Shown: positions 23,470 through 34,437 of the stretch, piece after piece | Layout: every line of letters begins with the position of its first letter | Position numbering within the stretch: position 1 is the first letter of the stretch | Source of the DNA: Cymbidium sinense | Lineage: Eukaryota > Streptophyta > Magnoliopsida > Asparagales > Orchidaceae | Direction of reading: 5' to 3' | Length of the DNA: 64,000 bases | Assembly: GCA_021442155.1 (NCBI GenBank) | Contig: CM038225.1 | Location: forward strand, 79,806,925-79,870,924 | The notes under the pieces: generated by a model | What the model saw: only the letters and a program-made list of their open reading frames with translations | Database searches by the model: none | Told to the model about the DNA's origin: nothing | Translations under genes and position numbers: made by a program

Positions 23470-25890
23470 TGGGTATACTCATGAGAGTGATATATAAAAT
23501 GCAAATCCTAATATCAATCAATTAACCTCCAAATTGCTTCTAATGGAATCTATTAAACATATTCTCTCCAAACATATCAAAATAGCTGAAAAAATAGGAG
23601 ATAATACTATGAATCTGAGAGTACACATACAAATCGCCCCAAACACAACTCAATCCTTCTAATAATCATTAAACATATTCTCCAAATATGCCAAAAATTT
23701 GAAAAAATGAGAAATGGGGTGTACTCTCATAAGAGAGAGAGTACACAAATCTCCCCAAAACTACAATCAACCTCCAAATTGCTTCTAATAATATTATTTT
23801 CTCTCCAAACAGCCAAAAAATCAAAAAAAGAGAAATTGTATTTAAAGAAAGTACATATGCTAATCAGCCTCCAAAACCAACCAATCAGCCTCCAAATTAC
23901 TTCTAATGGAATCTATTAAATATATTCTCTCCAAACAGGCCAAAAAAGCTAAAAAAATATGAGAAAATGGGGTGTACTCTCATGAGAGTACAGAAAATAC
24001 ACATTCAAATCTGCCCCCAAAATCGACCAATCAGCCTCCAAATTGCTTCTAATGGAATTTATTAAACATTTTCTCTCCAAACAGGCCAAAAAATCAAGAA
24101 AAAAAAATGAGAAAATCAGGTTTACTCTCATGAGAGTACAGAGAATACACATGCCAATCTGCCTCCAAAACCGACCAATCAGCCTCTACATTGCGCCTAA
24201 TAGAATCTATTAAACATAATCTCTCCAAACAGGCCAAAAAATCTGAAAAAAATGAGAAAATGAGGTATATTCTCATGAGAGTACAAAGAGTAGACATACA
24301 AATCTGCCTCCAACATCAACCAATTAGCCTCCAAATTGCTTTTAATGAAATCTATTAAACATATTCTCTCCAAATAGGCCAAACGAACTAAATAAATATG
24401 AAAAAAAATGAGATGTACTCTCATGAGAGTAGAAAGAGTACACATGCAAATCTGCATATAAAATCGACTAATCAGCCTCCAAATTATTTCTAATGGAATC
24501 TATTAAACATATTCTCTCCAAACAGGCCAAAAATTCTGAAAAAAATGAGAAAATGAGGTGTACTCTCATGAGAGTACAGAGAGTATACATGCCAATCTAC
24601 CTCCAAAACCGACCAATCAATCTCCACATTCCTTCTAATCGAATTTATTAAACACATTCTCCTCAAATAGACCAAAAAATCTAGAAAAAATTGAAAAAAT
24701 GAGGTGTCCAGAGAGTACACATGTTAATCTTCCTCAAAAATTAACTAATCAGCCTCCAAATTACTTCTAATAGAATCTAATAAACATATTCTCTCCAAAT
24801 AAGCCAAAAAAATGAAGAAAAATGTGAAAATGCTCTGTACTCTCATGAGAGTATAGAGAGTACACATGTAAATCTGTCTCCAAAACTAACCAATCAGCCT
24901 TTAAATTGCTTCTCATTGAATATATTAAACATATTCTCTCCAAATATGTCAAAAGAGTTGAAAAATATAAGAAAATGGGATGTACTCTCTCTCAGAGTAC
25001 ACATGTAAATCTGCCCCCAAAATTGACAAATCAGCCTCCACATTACTTATAATGGAATCTGTTAAACATATTCTCTCCAAACAGCCCAAAATTTGAAAAA
25101 AAATTGGGAAAATGGGATGTACTCTCATGAGAGTATAGAGAGTACACATGAAAATCTGCCTCCAAAAATAACCAATCAACCTCCAAATTGCTTCTAATAG
25201 AATCTAATAAACATATTATCTCCAAACAAGTCAAAAAAATGGGGAAAAAAAATAAGAGAAAATGCTATGTACTCTCATGAGAGTATAGAGAGTACAAGTG
25301 CAAAATATCCTAAAAATCAACCAATTAGCCTCCAAATTAGTTCTAATGGAATCTAATAAACATATTCTCTCCAAACAGGCTAAAAAATTTGAAAAAAAAA
25401 TGAGAAAAATATGATATACTCTCATAAGAGTACAGAGAGTACACATACAAATCTGCCCTTAAAACCAACCAATCAGCTTTTAAATTGCTTCTAATAGAAT
25501 CTATTAAACATATTCTCTCCAAACAGATCAAAAAATCTGAAAAAAAAGGAGAAAATAGGGTTTACCTCATGAGAGTATAGAGAGTACACATGCAAACCTG
25601 CCTCCAAAACTAACCAATGAGTCTCAAAATTACTTCTAATGGAATCTATTAAACATATTCTCTCCAAACATATCCAAAAATCTAACAAAAATTAAGAAAA
25701 TAATCTGTACTCTCATGAGAGTACAATAGACAAATCTGTCATAAAAATTAACTAATCAGCCTCAAAACAGCTTGTAATGTCATCTATTAAACATATTATA
25801 TCCAAATATGATTAAAAATCTGAAAAAAAATACAAAATGGATTGTACTCTTATGAAAGTACAGAGAATACACATGCAAAATATTTCATAA
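23470..25890 (-). repeat. Right tandem array, about 16-17 units of ~146 bp, inverted relative to the left array
   Basis: Same unit as the left array in reverse orientation: CCTCCAAATTGCTTCTAATGG, AATCTATTAAACATATTCTC, TCCAAACAGGCCAAAAA, then the palindrome TGTACTCTCATGAGAGTACA or near-copies (near 23973, 24555, 24837, 25714), then GAGAGTACACATGCAAATCTG. It lies between the FAR1-type transposase start and the right terminal inverted repeat, mirroring the left end. As on the left, the multiple open frames across it are not genes. Confidence 0.95.
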
Positions 25891-26114
25891 AACAAACAAA
25901 GTTCCCTTGCAAAGAACTCCTAATAGTGTAGGAAATATACATTAAATAAAATAATTTCAAAGAATCTCATTAATAAATCCTAAACAAATTGTATATATAA
26001 AATGGTTCAAAAAAATTACTAATATATTTTTATTTAATACATCATCCGCTAAATTAATTAATAACGTCATTATCTAATTCTTCTCCATCTTCACTGGTTC
26101 TTCCTAGAAAAATG
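25891..26114. other. Spacer between right array and right inverted repeat
   Basis: AT-rich, no gene seen. Confidence 0.5.
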
Positions 26115-26167
26115 AAATGAGATTTTCTATTTCTCTCTCTGAGCTCGATTTGTTTGAAAAAGAAAAA

Positions 26168-26205
<38 letters not shown>

Positions 26206-26400
26206 CGGTTAAATTCTCATGCATTCGAGCGTTTCTCCATTGTTTGAACGGACGGTGGGCGGGAGAGAACGCCAGCCATGCGTCAGTTATAAGACTGTTA
26301 AGTGAAAAAATATCATTTTTTTTATATTGGACAAGTATTGCATAGCGATTGAAATCCGGATGTAAAACTACTTTTAGATTCCGCACATAATATTTTCTCC
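26115..26400 (-). repeat. Right terminal inverted repeat of the giant MULE-like element
   Basis: On the minus strand from 26371 it reads GTAGTTTTACATCCGGA, CAATCGCTATGCAATACTTG, AATATAAAAAAAATGATA and TTTTTTCACTTAACAGT, then TTCAAACAATGGAGAAA and, near 26147, TCGAGCTCAGAGAGAGAAA. This parallels the left repeat in order and spacing. A (CA)n(TA)n run has expanded inside it. Confidence 0.75.
26168..26205. repeat. (CA)n(TA)n compound microsatellite
   Basis: Uninterrupted CA repeats pass directly into TA repeats, within the right inverted repeat and absent from the left one. Confidence 0.9.
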
Positions 26401-26528
26401 ATCAACAACCACACTTCACTCAAATTCCTCAAATTTGCGCGGAGAAAAAAAACCCAACTTTTCGAAGACGGAATACCGATTCAAATAGAGCAAACGGAAA
26501 CGGAAAGTAGGAAGATAACGAGGTTTAC

Positions 26529-26683
26529 CTAGCAGCGGAGGCAGATTCCTCCTCCAAAAAGCTCCTAATGTGACGCATGTTGCGCCGGAAGATGGCCGCC
26601 GACTGCTTGACGTCGCTGCGTAAGCAGAGAACGGCAGCGCTCACAGCCGCCGCCGTCAGGATGAAATTAATCAGCGCCACCGT
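26529..26683 (-). pseudogene. First coding exon of a small plant membrane-protein gene
   Basis: Minus-strand frame of 51 codons plus two bases, with no internal stop, ending CTAG at a good donor (GTAAAC, 26528-26523). It encodes a hydrophobic segment (LINFILTAAAVSAAVLCL), then RSDVKQSAA, a basic stretch FRRNMRHIRSF and an acidic LEEESASAA end. It resembles short plant proteins with one N-terminal membrane segment that I recognise only as uncharacterised. An in-frame TGA lies directly before the first codon, and that codon is ACG where the family would have ATG, so the copy may be dead or use a non-AUG start. No following exon was seen on the left; the right end of the giant element lies about 130 bp into the intron. 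GC content is much higher than the surroundings. Confidence 0.6.
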
Positions 26684-26870
26684 TCAGATTCTCGAAGGTA
26701 AAGAGAGAAGAAATAAAGCTTGCGAAACATTGGAGGAGCGCATTTGATCTGACTGGAAAGGTTTTGCCAATTTGAGCTCTGCGAAGTCCAAACCTTGCCG
26801 GAGCAATTGCAGCCGACTCCGAATAGGTTTCTGGACCGCGAATCCAAACCTCCCTACATCGCTACTGCCC
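26684..26870 (-). promoter_or_regulatory. Probable 5' UTR and proximal upstream region of the small membrane-protein gene
   Basis: GC-balanced sequence with a pyrimidine tract on the minus strand (TTTATTTCTTCTCTC near 26715), typical of plant leaders. Composition drops abruptly to AT-rich at about 26880. No TATA box could be chosen with confidence. Confidence 0.4.
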
Positions 26871-27658
26871 CTTCTGAAATATCTTTTAATTTGTGTTTTA
26901 AGGGGGTCTTTGATATCAGATTGAATTTATTTCAAATAAAATTTAATAAATCTAATACATTTAAATTTAGCAAATCTTAAACTATTAAATTCTAAAAAAT
27001 ATTTAATAATAAATTAATTAAATCTTATTAAGAGATATTTGATAAATTATTTAAACATTTAAATTTATTAAAATTAAAAAAAATATTTAAAAAAATATAT
27101 TAAAATAACTCATTATCCTATTACATTTTAATTTAAAATATATTAAAATAATAATTATATCTATGATATTTGATCAATACTAAATCCTAAATCCTGGTTC
27201 ATTCATGATACTTAATTTATATTAATATATCAATTAATTATTAATATTATGAAATTAAAATAATTAAAATTAACTTAAACAATATTATAAATAATATTAA
27301 TTATTATATTAGTTAAAATAAATTAATTATCAAATTATAATTATTTTTTATTAATTATAATTAAATTTTAATGATATATTAATAAATTATTAATTATACT
27401 CAATTAAAATTAATTTAAATATATATATATATATTAATTAATCAATTATTATTATTATTAATTTTAATATTATTTTAAAATAATATATATTAATATTAAC
27501 TATTAATTAATTAAAATTAATTAACTATTAAATTATATTAATAAAATAATATCTTAGACATCTTCCTTCTTCGGTCAGTGTCCAGCTCTTCTTTAACGAT
27601 TTTTCATTATACTGTTGTGTTCTGAATTGTTATCAACTTAAATTTTATCTTGCTTGTA
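26871..27658. other. Very AT-rich spacer
   Basis: Dominated by TTAATTAA/ATAATTAAT-like runs; no gene seen. A GGGGGTCTTTGATATC start near 26902 could be the edge of another MITE, but no partner end was found. Confidence 0.5.
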
Positions 27659-27667
27659 TTTCTTTTT
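27659..27667. repeat. Left 9-bp target-site duplication of the MuDR-like MULE
   Basis: TTTCTTTTT, matched by TTTCTTCTT at 39053-39061 (8 of 9). Nine base pairs is the MULE standard. The T-rich composition slightly weakens the match. Confidence 0.65.
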
Positions 27668-27830
27668 GAAATATTTACATATATAATATCTAATACTTTA
27701 ATAATTTACATATCTAATATTCTAAACTTAAATATTACTTTTCTAACACATGAAATAGTGGAATACACCAAACATACCACGCACAGTGCCACCGTTCGCC
27801 ATTTCTTAACTCCGTAGAAGGACCCTGTCT
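27668..27830 (+). repeat. Left terminal inverted repeat of the MuDR-like MULE
   Basis: Shares with the reverse complement of 38895-39052 the ordered blocks ACATATATAATATCTAAT, TAAACTTAAATATTACTTTT, AGTGGAATACACCAAA, ATACCACG, GTGCCACCGTT and GCCATTTCTTAACTC, with scattered mismatches and small gaps. Confidence 0.85.
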
Positions 27831-27879
27831 TCCTCATCCATTTTTGCAATCTCGTCTCCTAGGTCATCCCTTTTTTCTC

Positions 27880-28345
27880 GCAAGCCGACCTCGCACCACG
27901 TCTTACTCCCAGTTCACACACTGGGCTTTTGTGGGTGGCGACCAAACGGAAACGGCTCTTACCTGCATTTTATTTTGTTTCTACCAAAAAGACGACTTTG
28001 ATTGAGGTACGAAACCTCCGCCTTCTCTCTGTCTATTTTATTTGATACGATAATCTCTCTATAATTCTGCGGAGAATCATTTAAATGTTGTTCTCTTGAG
28101 CGATTTCTGCTGATTTTGTTCTTCACTGAGGGCTTTTCGGCAAGAGTTTTGCTCAACTTTGTGGTCAATTTTTGGGGGAAATGCTTCAGAATGTTTAATT
28201 ACTTCAGTGTTTTTTTTCTTTTGGTCTTGTTTGGCATGTTGATCGATCCTAGGTTTTTATGGTTTGCAGCCTAATTATTCTTGATGTTGATCAATCCTAG
28301 GCTTTTCTTTCTATATTTACTTCTGGTTTTTTTTGTAACAGGCAA
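27880..28345 (+). other. Leader-like sequence inside the MULE, possible captured 5' UTR and intron
   Basis: GC-balanced sequence with pyrimidine tracts, a donor-like GAG|GTACGA at about 28005 and a good acceptor TTTTTTTTGTAACAG at about 28341 bracket an intron-like stretch. It could be the MULE's own downstream region or a captured host leader (Pack-MULE style). I recognise no coding sequence. Confidence 0.3.
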
Positions 28346-29200
28346 CAACAATAGTAATATATGTTTGCCTTATCTAATAAGAGCAAAAACATCTAGAAAG
28401 AAATGCCAAAAGTAAATACCAAATTCAAGAAAATAAAAAAGATCAAAATTAGGAAAGCAAACAAAAGGTGGCTCAAGCTCAGAAAAAAGGTAAAAGCAGA
28501 TAATCATCATTTTCTCAACATAATAGGGGCAACAGTTATATGTAAGCATCCACACTCCAAAGAAGGGTTACTACAACACATAATGCTATCAACCTAAAAG
28601 AGTAAGAAAACATCATAGCCATCCAAGCCACAAAGTAAAAACCAGCCTAAACATTAATCTCTCCAGCTGAAAGAACTTCCAACACCAAGCAACTAAATGG
28701 GATAAAAAAAGAGGAGCAGAAATAAACAATCCGAGACACATCACCAGAAAGAAATGAGCCAGCAAACTTCCCAGCAAAACCGCCTTCAAGGGAAATGCAA
28801 GCAAGGATACACAGATCCATCACCAAGAAGAGAAAATTCGGCCTACAGGTCACATCAACCAATTCAATTTAGGCTTAACACAAGAAAGAAACATAAATAG
28901 TGGGTAGCTAAATATTGCCATCCAGCAATATATTGGATTGCAATAAAAAGCCACCAACTAACGAAGAAAATATAGAATAAGATATCCACAGTTAACACCT
29001 CTAGTTAAATTATAATAACCAAAATAAATTTAACCAACAAATCTATCAAAGTATGTTAATTTGATAAAAAAATAGTCAATATAAGTTGAGTTCATCCTCT
29101 TCTTGATAGTCATCAGCAACTTCTCTTCTTACTGGTAACTTTGGTCTGCATCTAAGTATGGCAGTCAATAGCTTAGGGTTATAATTAAGTACTTCTGATG
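28346..29200. other. MULE interior downstream of transposase, nothing recognised
   Basis: No domain seen. Opposed short frames at 28370-28862 lack a recognisable family and are probably chance. Confidence 0.5.
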
Positions 29201-29221
29201 ATGCAGCAATGTGTTCTTGGC

Positions 29222-31239
29222 TCAAAGAAGTTTTATAAGTGCCTTGTGGTGACCCCATTGACTACAACGACCACATTTATGAAGTTTTTTGACCTTTTCT
29301 AAAAATATTTTGAGTCTTCTTTTTAAAGGCCTTCCTCGTGGCCTTGATGTATTCGGTGCGGCAATTTGCATCATCGTCAACATTTTTCCATTGATCCTTG
29401 CTTGGGAGTGTTGCAATAGCACCTTCATATCTATACCAACAATAATATCAACAATATCAAAACTATTAGAAGTGTAAGAAAACATAACTAAAATTACATT
29501 TGAACCATGAGTCAACTTACCTAGTTACATGACAGTGAGTATCAACACATGTGTGCCACAAAGGGTGTTCCATCATGCCAATGAAAGCAACCGCATGAAT
29601 GCATGACAATCCAATCACCTGCCATTTTCTGCAACTACGCTCTCTTGTTTCTATGTCAACTTCTTACCTTTCATGCCGACCATCCACCTCAGCTTTAGTA
29701 ATAGTTGATTGCTTAATAATAAATTGATCCTTTCTTGTACTTATTTCTCTTAAGTGATAAGTGATCATCAGCATATAGAACTAACTCTCCATGCCAACTA
29801 GTAGAGTTTATCTTTCTAGTTACTCTCTGTTCCATCATCATATCTCTGATAATGTCAACTAAATCCACAACAGGCTTACTTCTTGCCTCAGAAATCTAAG
29901 AATTGAATGATTCAGCCATATTATTAATGTTGCAATTATTCTTTATCTCAACCATGAACTAACTTTTAGACCACTTGTAGGGAAAAGAAAGCAAATATGA
30001 GTAAATTTGTGTACTTTCATTATAAATTTCAGTTACCTTATCATTATAGTCAAGTGATGTGTACACATCGGCAGCCGACCACACCAAGCTTTGAATATTG
30101 TAACTATCATTACAATAAAAATATTTCTTTAGGTTCTTTCATAAGTGCCGCATACATAATCTTTGCTCTGCATCAGGAAATATTTGCTTAATTGCTTCAC
30201 CGAGTCCTTTTTCCATGTTTGAAATAAAAGCCATCAGATTTATGTCAAAGTGATTTGACTCAATCAAATTCTCCAAAAATCATTGTCATATTCTTCTTGA
30301 CTCAGTCTCTACAACAGCGAAGGCTACTGTATATGAGCTGTTTTTGCCATCAAGTGTGTTTTCGGATAATAGCACTCCCAAATATTTTGACTTCAAGTGA
30401 CAAACATCAAGGCCTATCACATATCTGCATCCACTCAAAAATCCATCTATGCTAACTTTAAAGCTAACATAAAATCTCAAAAAAAAGCCATCAACACTTT
30501 CATAAGTGTAAGTAATATAATAACCTAGATTTCAAGTAAGAAGCTATGTTCCAAGTGTGGGAACCCTTTTATAATTTTCATCAACCTATCCAAAAATTAG
30601 ATCTTGGGCTTGTTCTCTTGAACACCACAACCTCATATAAGGTAATGATAATCCATAAGTTGTCTCCAAATTATGATTTATTTATTTTGGAGGGATATCT
30701 GTATGCTTCTTTACTAAATCTTGCATCTCAGTAGCAACCCAATAAGATGTGGCCTGCTTATTTCCCACTCTATTGACACTGAGGCAGGAGTGCCTTCCCT
30801 CAACCTTCCACACTTCAAAAATCTGATTGTTTGGACAAAGTGAAACTCATATCCTCCAGGGACATCCTTGGTAAGAGGAAACCGCTATAACTTATTTTTT
30901 ATCACTTGCTTTGATGCAAACTCTAAAATTATGCATGATTATTGGAGCCCGAAGTGCTTGTTTGAAACATATTGAATTATTAAAACATACGCCAACTGAT
31001 AGAGTTTTGTCATCTTCATATGGAGTAATTGAAAGTCCTTCAATGCAATTATTAGAGCACTCTCCAATTTGATTCTTACCCCTGAAGTCTCCTTCATGTG
31101 AATTCATTCCATCTTAATTAGCTTCTTGTATAACCACAACAATCTCAGCATGATCGTTGGACTGTTCAATCATTTCCCTTGTATCAACATTAATAATAAG
31201 TAATTTGTAATCCTTAAGTGAAGATCCAAAAATATGATA
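29222..31239 (-). pseudogene. MuDR-like MULE transposase, decayed, interrupted by the nested insertion
   Basis: Read on the minus strand, the N-terminal MuDR-type domain appears at 30892-31107 (VGVCFNNSICFKQALR, then NFRVCIKASDKK). A linker with AREQAQDLIFG-like sequence follows near 30610, then the catalytic core. The core shows FKVSIDGFLSGCRYVIGLDV, with the first catalytic Asp at about 30406-30408, and HLKSKYLGVLLS and YTVAFAVVE. Near 30217 is FISNMEKGLGEAI, where the family has Asp in place of the Asn, so the second catalytic residue is lost. CMRHL follows near 30150, and NNMAESFNS near 29900. At 29222-29515 a basic tail (RPRGRPLKRRLK) precedes a zinc knuckle, CGRCSQWGHH, whose final Cys is missing. 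Several stops and frameshifts confirm decay. The 5' end of the gene lies beyond the insertion at 37.7 kb. Confidence 0.85.
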
Positions 31240-31324
31240 GTATAATTCATATTCATGTCCACTCAACCATGAACAAATTCCTTCAATCTACTCTTTGAGC
31301 AATATCAAACTTGCTATGTCTTTT
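31240..31324. repeat. Left copy of the 85-bp direct duplication flanking the nested palindrome
   Basis: GTATAATTCATATTCATGTC through GCTATGTCTTTT. It is identical to 37724-37808 except for three transitions over 85 bp, with equal length. Both copies are MULE transposase sequence. Confidence 0.9.
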
Positions 31325-32172
31325 CAATATACAGAGGCCATTTATGATGACTACAGAGGAGAAATAAGACTTTATGAAATATGAAGTCTTATTACAATAA
31401 GATTAAGAAAATACCTTATCAAGATCAAGCGAGACAAGAGAAAATACTCAACAAGGCGAAGCGACAACGAAATAATTGAAAAGCGAAATAGAAATCTGAA
31501 TAGATCAAACTTATTACACAACAAAGAAAATCAAAGCAAGAAGAAATATTCGTCACAAAAGAGATAACAAAAGAAAATAACGTTCAGTAATATGAGAAAG
31601 AAAGCTATAACTAGCAAGAAAACAAAGAAAAGAGAGTGAGATCAGAGATAATAGATGAGAGACATAGTATAAATAGAGTTAAGGGGGACAAACAGAGGGG
31701 GATATGATATATTCTGCAAAGAAACACTTCTTTCTCTCTGCATCTTCCTCTTCTTCTTCTTCCTCTTGCAAATTCTTGGTTAACTTCGGGCAATTCTTCC
31801 TCCGCAGAAGAACCTAGCTCTCTCCACTTTCTCCTCGGCCTCTCAGTGTTCCGACTTGAGTCGAAGAGAAAAGAATAAGTTTAAACCAAGCGTGTCAAGG
31901 AAGATTCATCATGCGAGAAACCGATGATGCATCAGCGGCTCATCTCATTCAGGAGTAGTTATCCACGACCGTCAATCCCTCGGGAAGGAGGCAGCGTGGA
32001 TTCCATTATTGGCGAAGGGATCGACGACACAAATTGGAGGAGAAGGTAAATTCAAGTGTTAGATGCGGTTAGAAGGAATCTGGTGATCAGGCGGCCGAGA
32101 CAATCCAATCCTTATTCCTATTCAAATGGGTTCATTCCACTCAGTTGGCTCATAACTACTAGACTCATATCA
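31325..32172 (+). repeat. LTR A (5' LTR of the left unit, 5'-truncated)
   Basis: Ends CTCATATCA at 32172. It has a canonical TATA box (GTATAAATAG, 31667-31676) followed by a C/T-rich leader. Compared with LTR B its first ~100 bp are missing, and the break coincides with the edge of the 85-bp flank duplication. It matches LTR D closely, including the sequence just inside the LTR. Confidence 0.8.
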
Positions 32173-33528
32173 TTGGTGCTCTTGTTGATTCACAATGATG
32201 AGAAGGAGGAAACAAGACAATAGAAGAATGTGTAGGAAGACTCAACAAAACAGAGATGAGCAAATGTCTTTATCCTATGATCTTAAATGAAGTTTCAAGA
32301 AGATTATCTGTAGTAGAAGAAAAATTGGATATGATTATCAAGAATAACAACAATCACGTATGTACTTACGCTGCAAAATTTCTATTCCAAATAACACAAC
32401 AACATTAGGACTGTTAAGGTAGATATCAGATTTAATGGAGAAAATCAGAAATTTGTTGAAAGCGGCCAATCCTTTCAATCTATAACATCAGAAGACCAAA
32501 AGTTTATTATAGTCTCGGTTTACATGGATGGACTTTTCTGCGGTATCGATGGATCTTAAATAATCAATTCGTTCATGGACAGTTTAAAGAGGTTATTGAG
32601 ATTTGAACCCTCTCATGCGAGATTTGAGAGGAGAATTGCTAAGTTACAACAAAATTAATTTATAATGAATTTGAAGAACTTCATTATCAAATTTGGTGTT
32701 AAAATTTCTACAAAGGCTTTTGAATCAGCTCGGATAGGATATTAAGAGGGAAGTGAGCTACGGATTCTCTGAAGCCTCATTAACTAATGGAAGATAGAAT
32801 AAACGATGAAGTTTATGTGGCAACTTTGAGTCAATCAATTTTGAGAAAACAACAACATATCATTAACCAGCTGCTATTCCATGAGCCCACATAAAGCAAA
32901 CAGCAGACAATTCGGACTTTGTGACTACAGTTGGAAGAAGAAAGAAATGATTGTCTTGTGATGAAAAATATCATAGATGACATATATCAATCATTGTTTC
33001 TTTAATGATGTGATGACGAGAGTATCAATACTGATGAAAATCTCAAGGAAAATAATTTGTAAGAAGAGCTATAAATAAACTGATTATCAGTTGTCAGCTA
33101 AAAAGTATTTAAAGTATGCATAATTATCGGTATTCATTACTGACCCATAGTTTCTTTTTCTCTTTTATATCATACATAAATATCATAGCATGTAGAAGAT
33201 ATTCCATAGTAATAAGTGGGTTTGGCAGCGGTCCTTTCCATCTCAATGATGGACAGAGTCTATACGCCTCTGAATGATGAGTCATTTTGAGATAGGTTTG
33301 CACTACAATGAGACCATATAATTGTAACACATTTACCATCTGAGGTACCGATGCTTACAAAGGGGAGCAGATCTGCATCTATCGTAAAACCATCCATTTA
33401 GAACAAACAATCTGGCGACAGTAGTCTGGAAGGGAATCTATTAATTGATGATCTGAGGTATGAATTGAGGAATCATGAAGGCGATTCATGATTGTGACGC
33501 GAGGACAAGGTCGGTGTGAGAGGAGTAA
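32173..33528 (+). other. Internal region of the left non-autonomous element
   Basis: It starts with TTGGTGCTCTTGTTGATTC (candidate primer-binding site). A gag-like start follows: short frames read MMRRRKQDNRRMCRKTQ and, in another frame, LNEVSRRLSVVEEKLDMI, which looks like a coiled coil. No protease, reverse transcriptase or integrase motif was seen. It ends with a purine tract at 33518-33528. Stops are frequent. The mirrored sequence is 35348-36724. Confidence 0.6.
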
Positions 33529-34437
33529 TGATATGACTCAAATCGTTTAATTGTCAATTATAATATCTCAATAAAATTACAATGATAATACTTCTGATGG
33601 GAAGACCAAAATCTGTCAAAATTTAGAGAATCATGTCGAGACCATTTATGATATTATAGGAGAAAGAACTTTATGAAATATGAAGTCTTATTACAATATA
33701 GATCGAAAATATCTATATCAGATCTGATCAAGATACATGACAGAGAAAATACTCAACAGAGCAGGGAAAGCACTGAAATAATTGAAAAATAAAAGAAATA
33801 GAAATTTGAATAGATCACATTAACTTGATCTGACAAAGAAAATCAAACAAAGGAATATTGCCGACAAACTCAAACGAAAAAAAAAAAAACGTTCCCATAT
33901 AAAGAAAAGCGCTTTAGCAATGAAAAGAAAAGAGAGTGAGATCGGAGATAGTAGATGAGAGAAGTATAAATAGAGTTAAGGGGATAAGAGATATGAATAT
34001 ATTTAGAAGGCAAACTTTCTTCTTCTCTTCTCCTTCTTCTCTTGAGTTCTTCTCTTTCTCTCACCTGCAGTTCTCCCGTCGGGAGGCACTGGTTTCTCCT
34101 CCGCTCCCAACCTCTCTTCCTTTCTCTGGAGTGTCGACGACTCGAACTGTCGAAAAGAGAAACAAGATAGGGTTAAGGAAAATCTCTGGGAAGATTCAGA
34201 CGGAGAAAAGCGAGTCTCCATCAACGGCTCAAATTCCCAGAGTAGTTACCAGGATCAGCGTTCGAGAAGAGGTGTGGAATCCATATCGGCGGCAGGATCG
34301 ACGGCCTTGAGGCTAATGAGATAAATCTGGTCTTGCGCGTTAGAAGGAAAGCGTCACGGCTCAGGAAGCGAGCGAACCGTTCCTCATTCCTACTCAGCGG
34401 GTTCATTCCACTCCATTGGCTCAACTTACTCATATCA
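33529..34437 (+). repeat. LTR B (3' LTR of the left unit, 909 bp)
   Basis: Starts TGATATGACTC, ends ACTCATATCA, with a TATA box at 33965-33972 (TATAAATA). It is visibly more diverged from LTRs A, C and D than those are from each other, especially across 34000-34320. The open frame at 33936-34310 lies in its leader and is not a gene. Confidence 0.8.

Larger units (their letters stand above)
8418..26400. mobile_element. Giant (~18 kb) FAR1-type MULE-like transposon with inverted arrays and an Ulp1-like gene
   Basis: This composite call rests on four observations. Inverted terminal sequences match between about 8418-8710 and 26115-26400. Long tandem arrays just inside each end are in opposite orientation. 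A FAR1-type MULE transposase relic lies at about 21.5-23.4 kb. A plant-mobile-domain/Ulp1-like gene, a cargo known from some plant MULEs, lies at 13.3-16.2 kb. The genes converge, each starting next to an array. Differences between the inverted ends are mostly transitions, as expected for methylation-driven decay. The exact ends and a 9-bp target duplication could not be fixed, so the limits are approximate. Confidence 0.7.
31325..34437 (+). mobile_element. Non-autonomous LTR element, left arm of the palindrome
   Basis: The 5' LTR (31325-32172, lacking about the first 100 bp), a primer-site-like TTGGTGCTCTTGTTGAT, an internal region of 1356 bp, a purine-rich tract (GAGAGGAGTAA) and a full 3' LTR (33529-34437) follow in order. 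LTR ends are TGATATGACTC...ACTCATATCA. The internal region is far too short for gag-pol, so this is a non-autonomous element of LARD or TRIM kind. It is mirrored by 34438-37723. Confidence 0.75.

Noticed and set aside
23707..25688. Series of overlapping minus-strand open frames in the right array
   Set aside because: Same array shadows as in the left array, in the inverted copy.
29076..29258. Short minus-strand open frame as a separate gene
   Set aside because: It overlaps the decayed end of the MULE transposase in another frame and has no recognisable domain.
31240..31324. Interpretation of the 85-bp duplication as an ordinary integrase target-site duplication
   Set aside because: LTR-element integrases make duplications of about 4-6 bp. 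85 bp needs another mechanism, so I report it as an anomaly instead.
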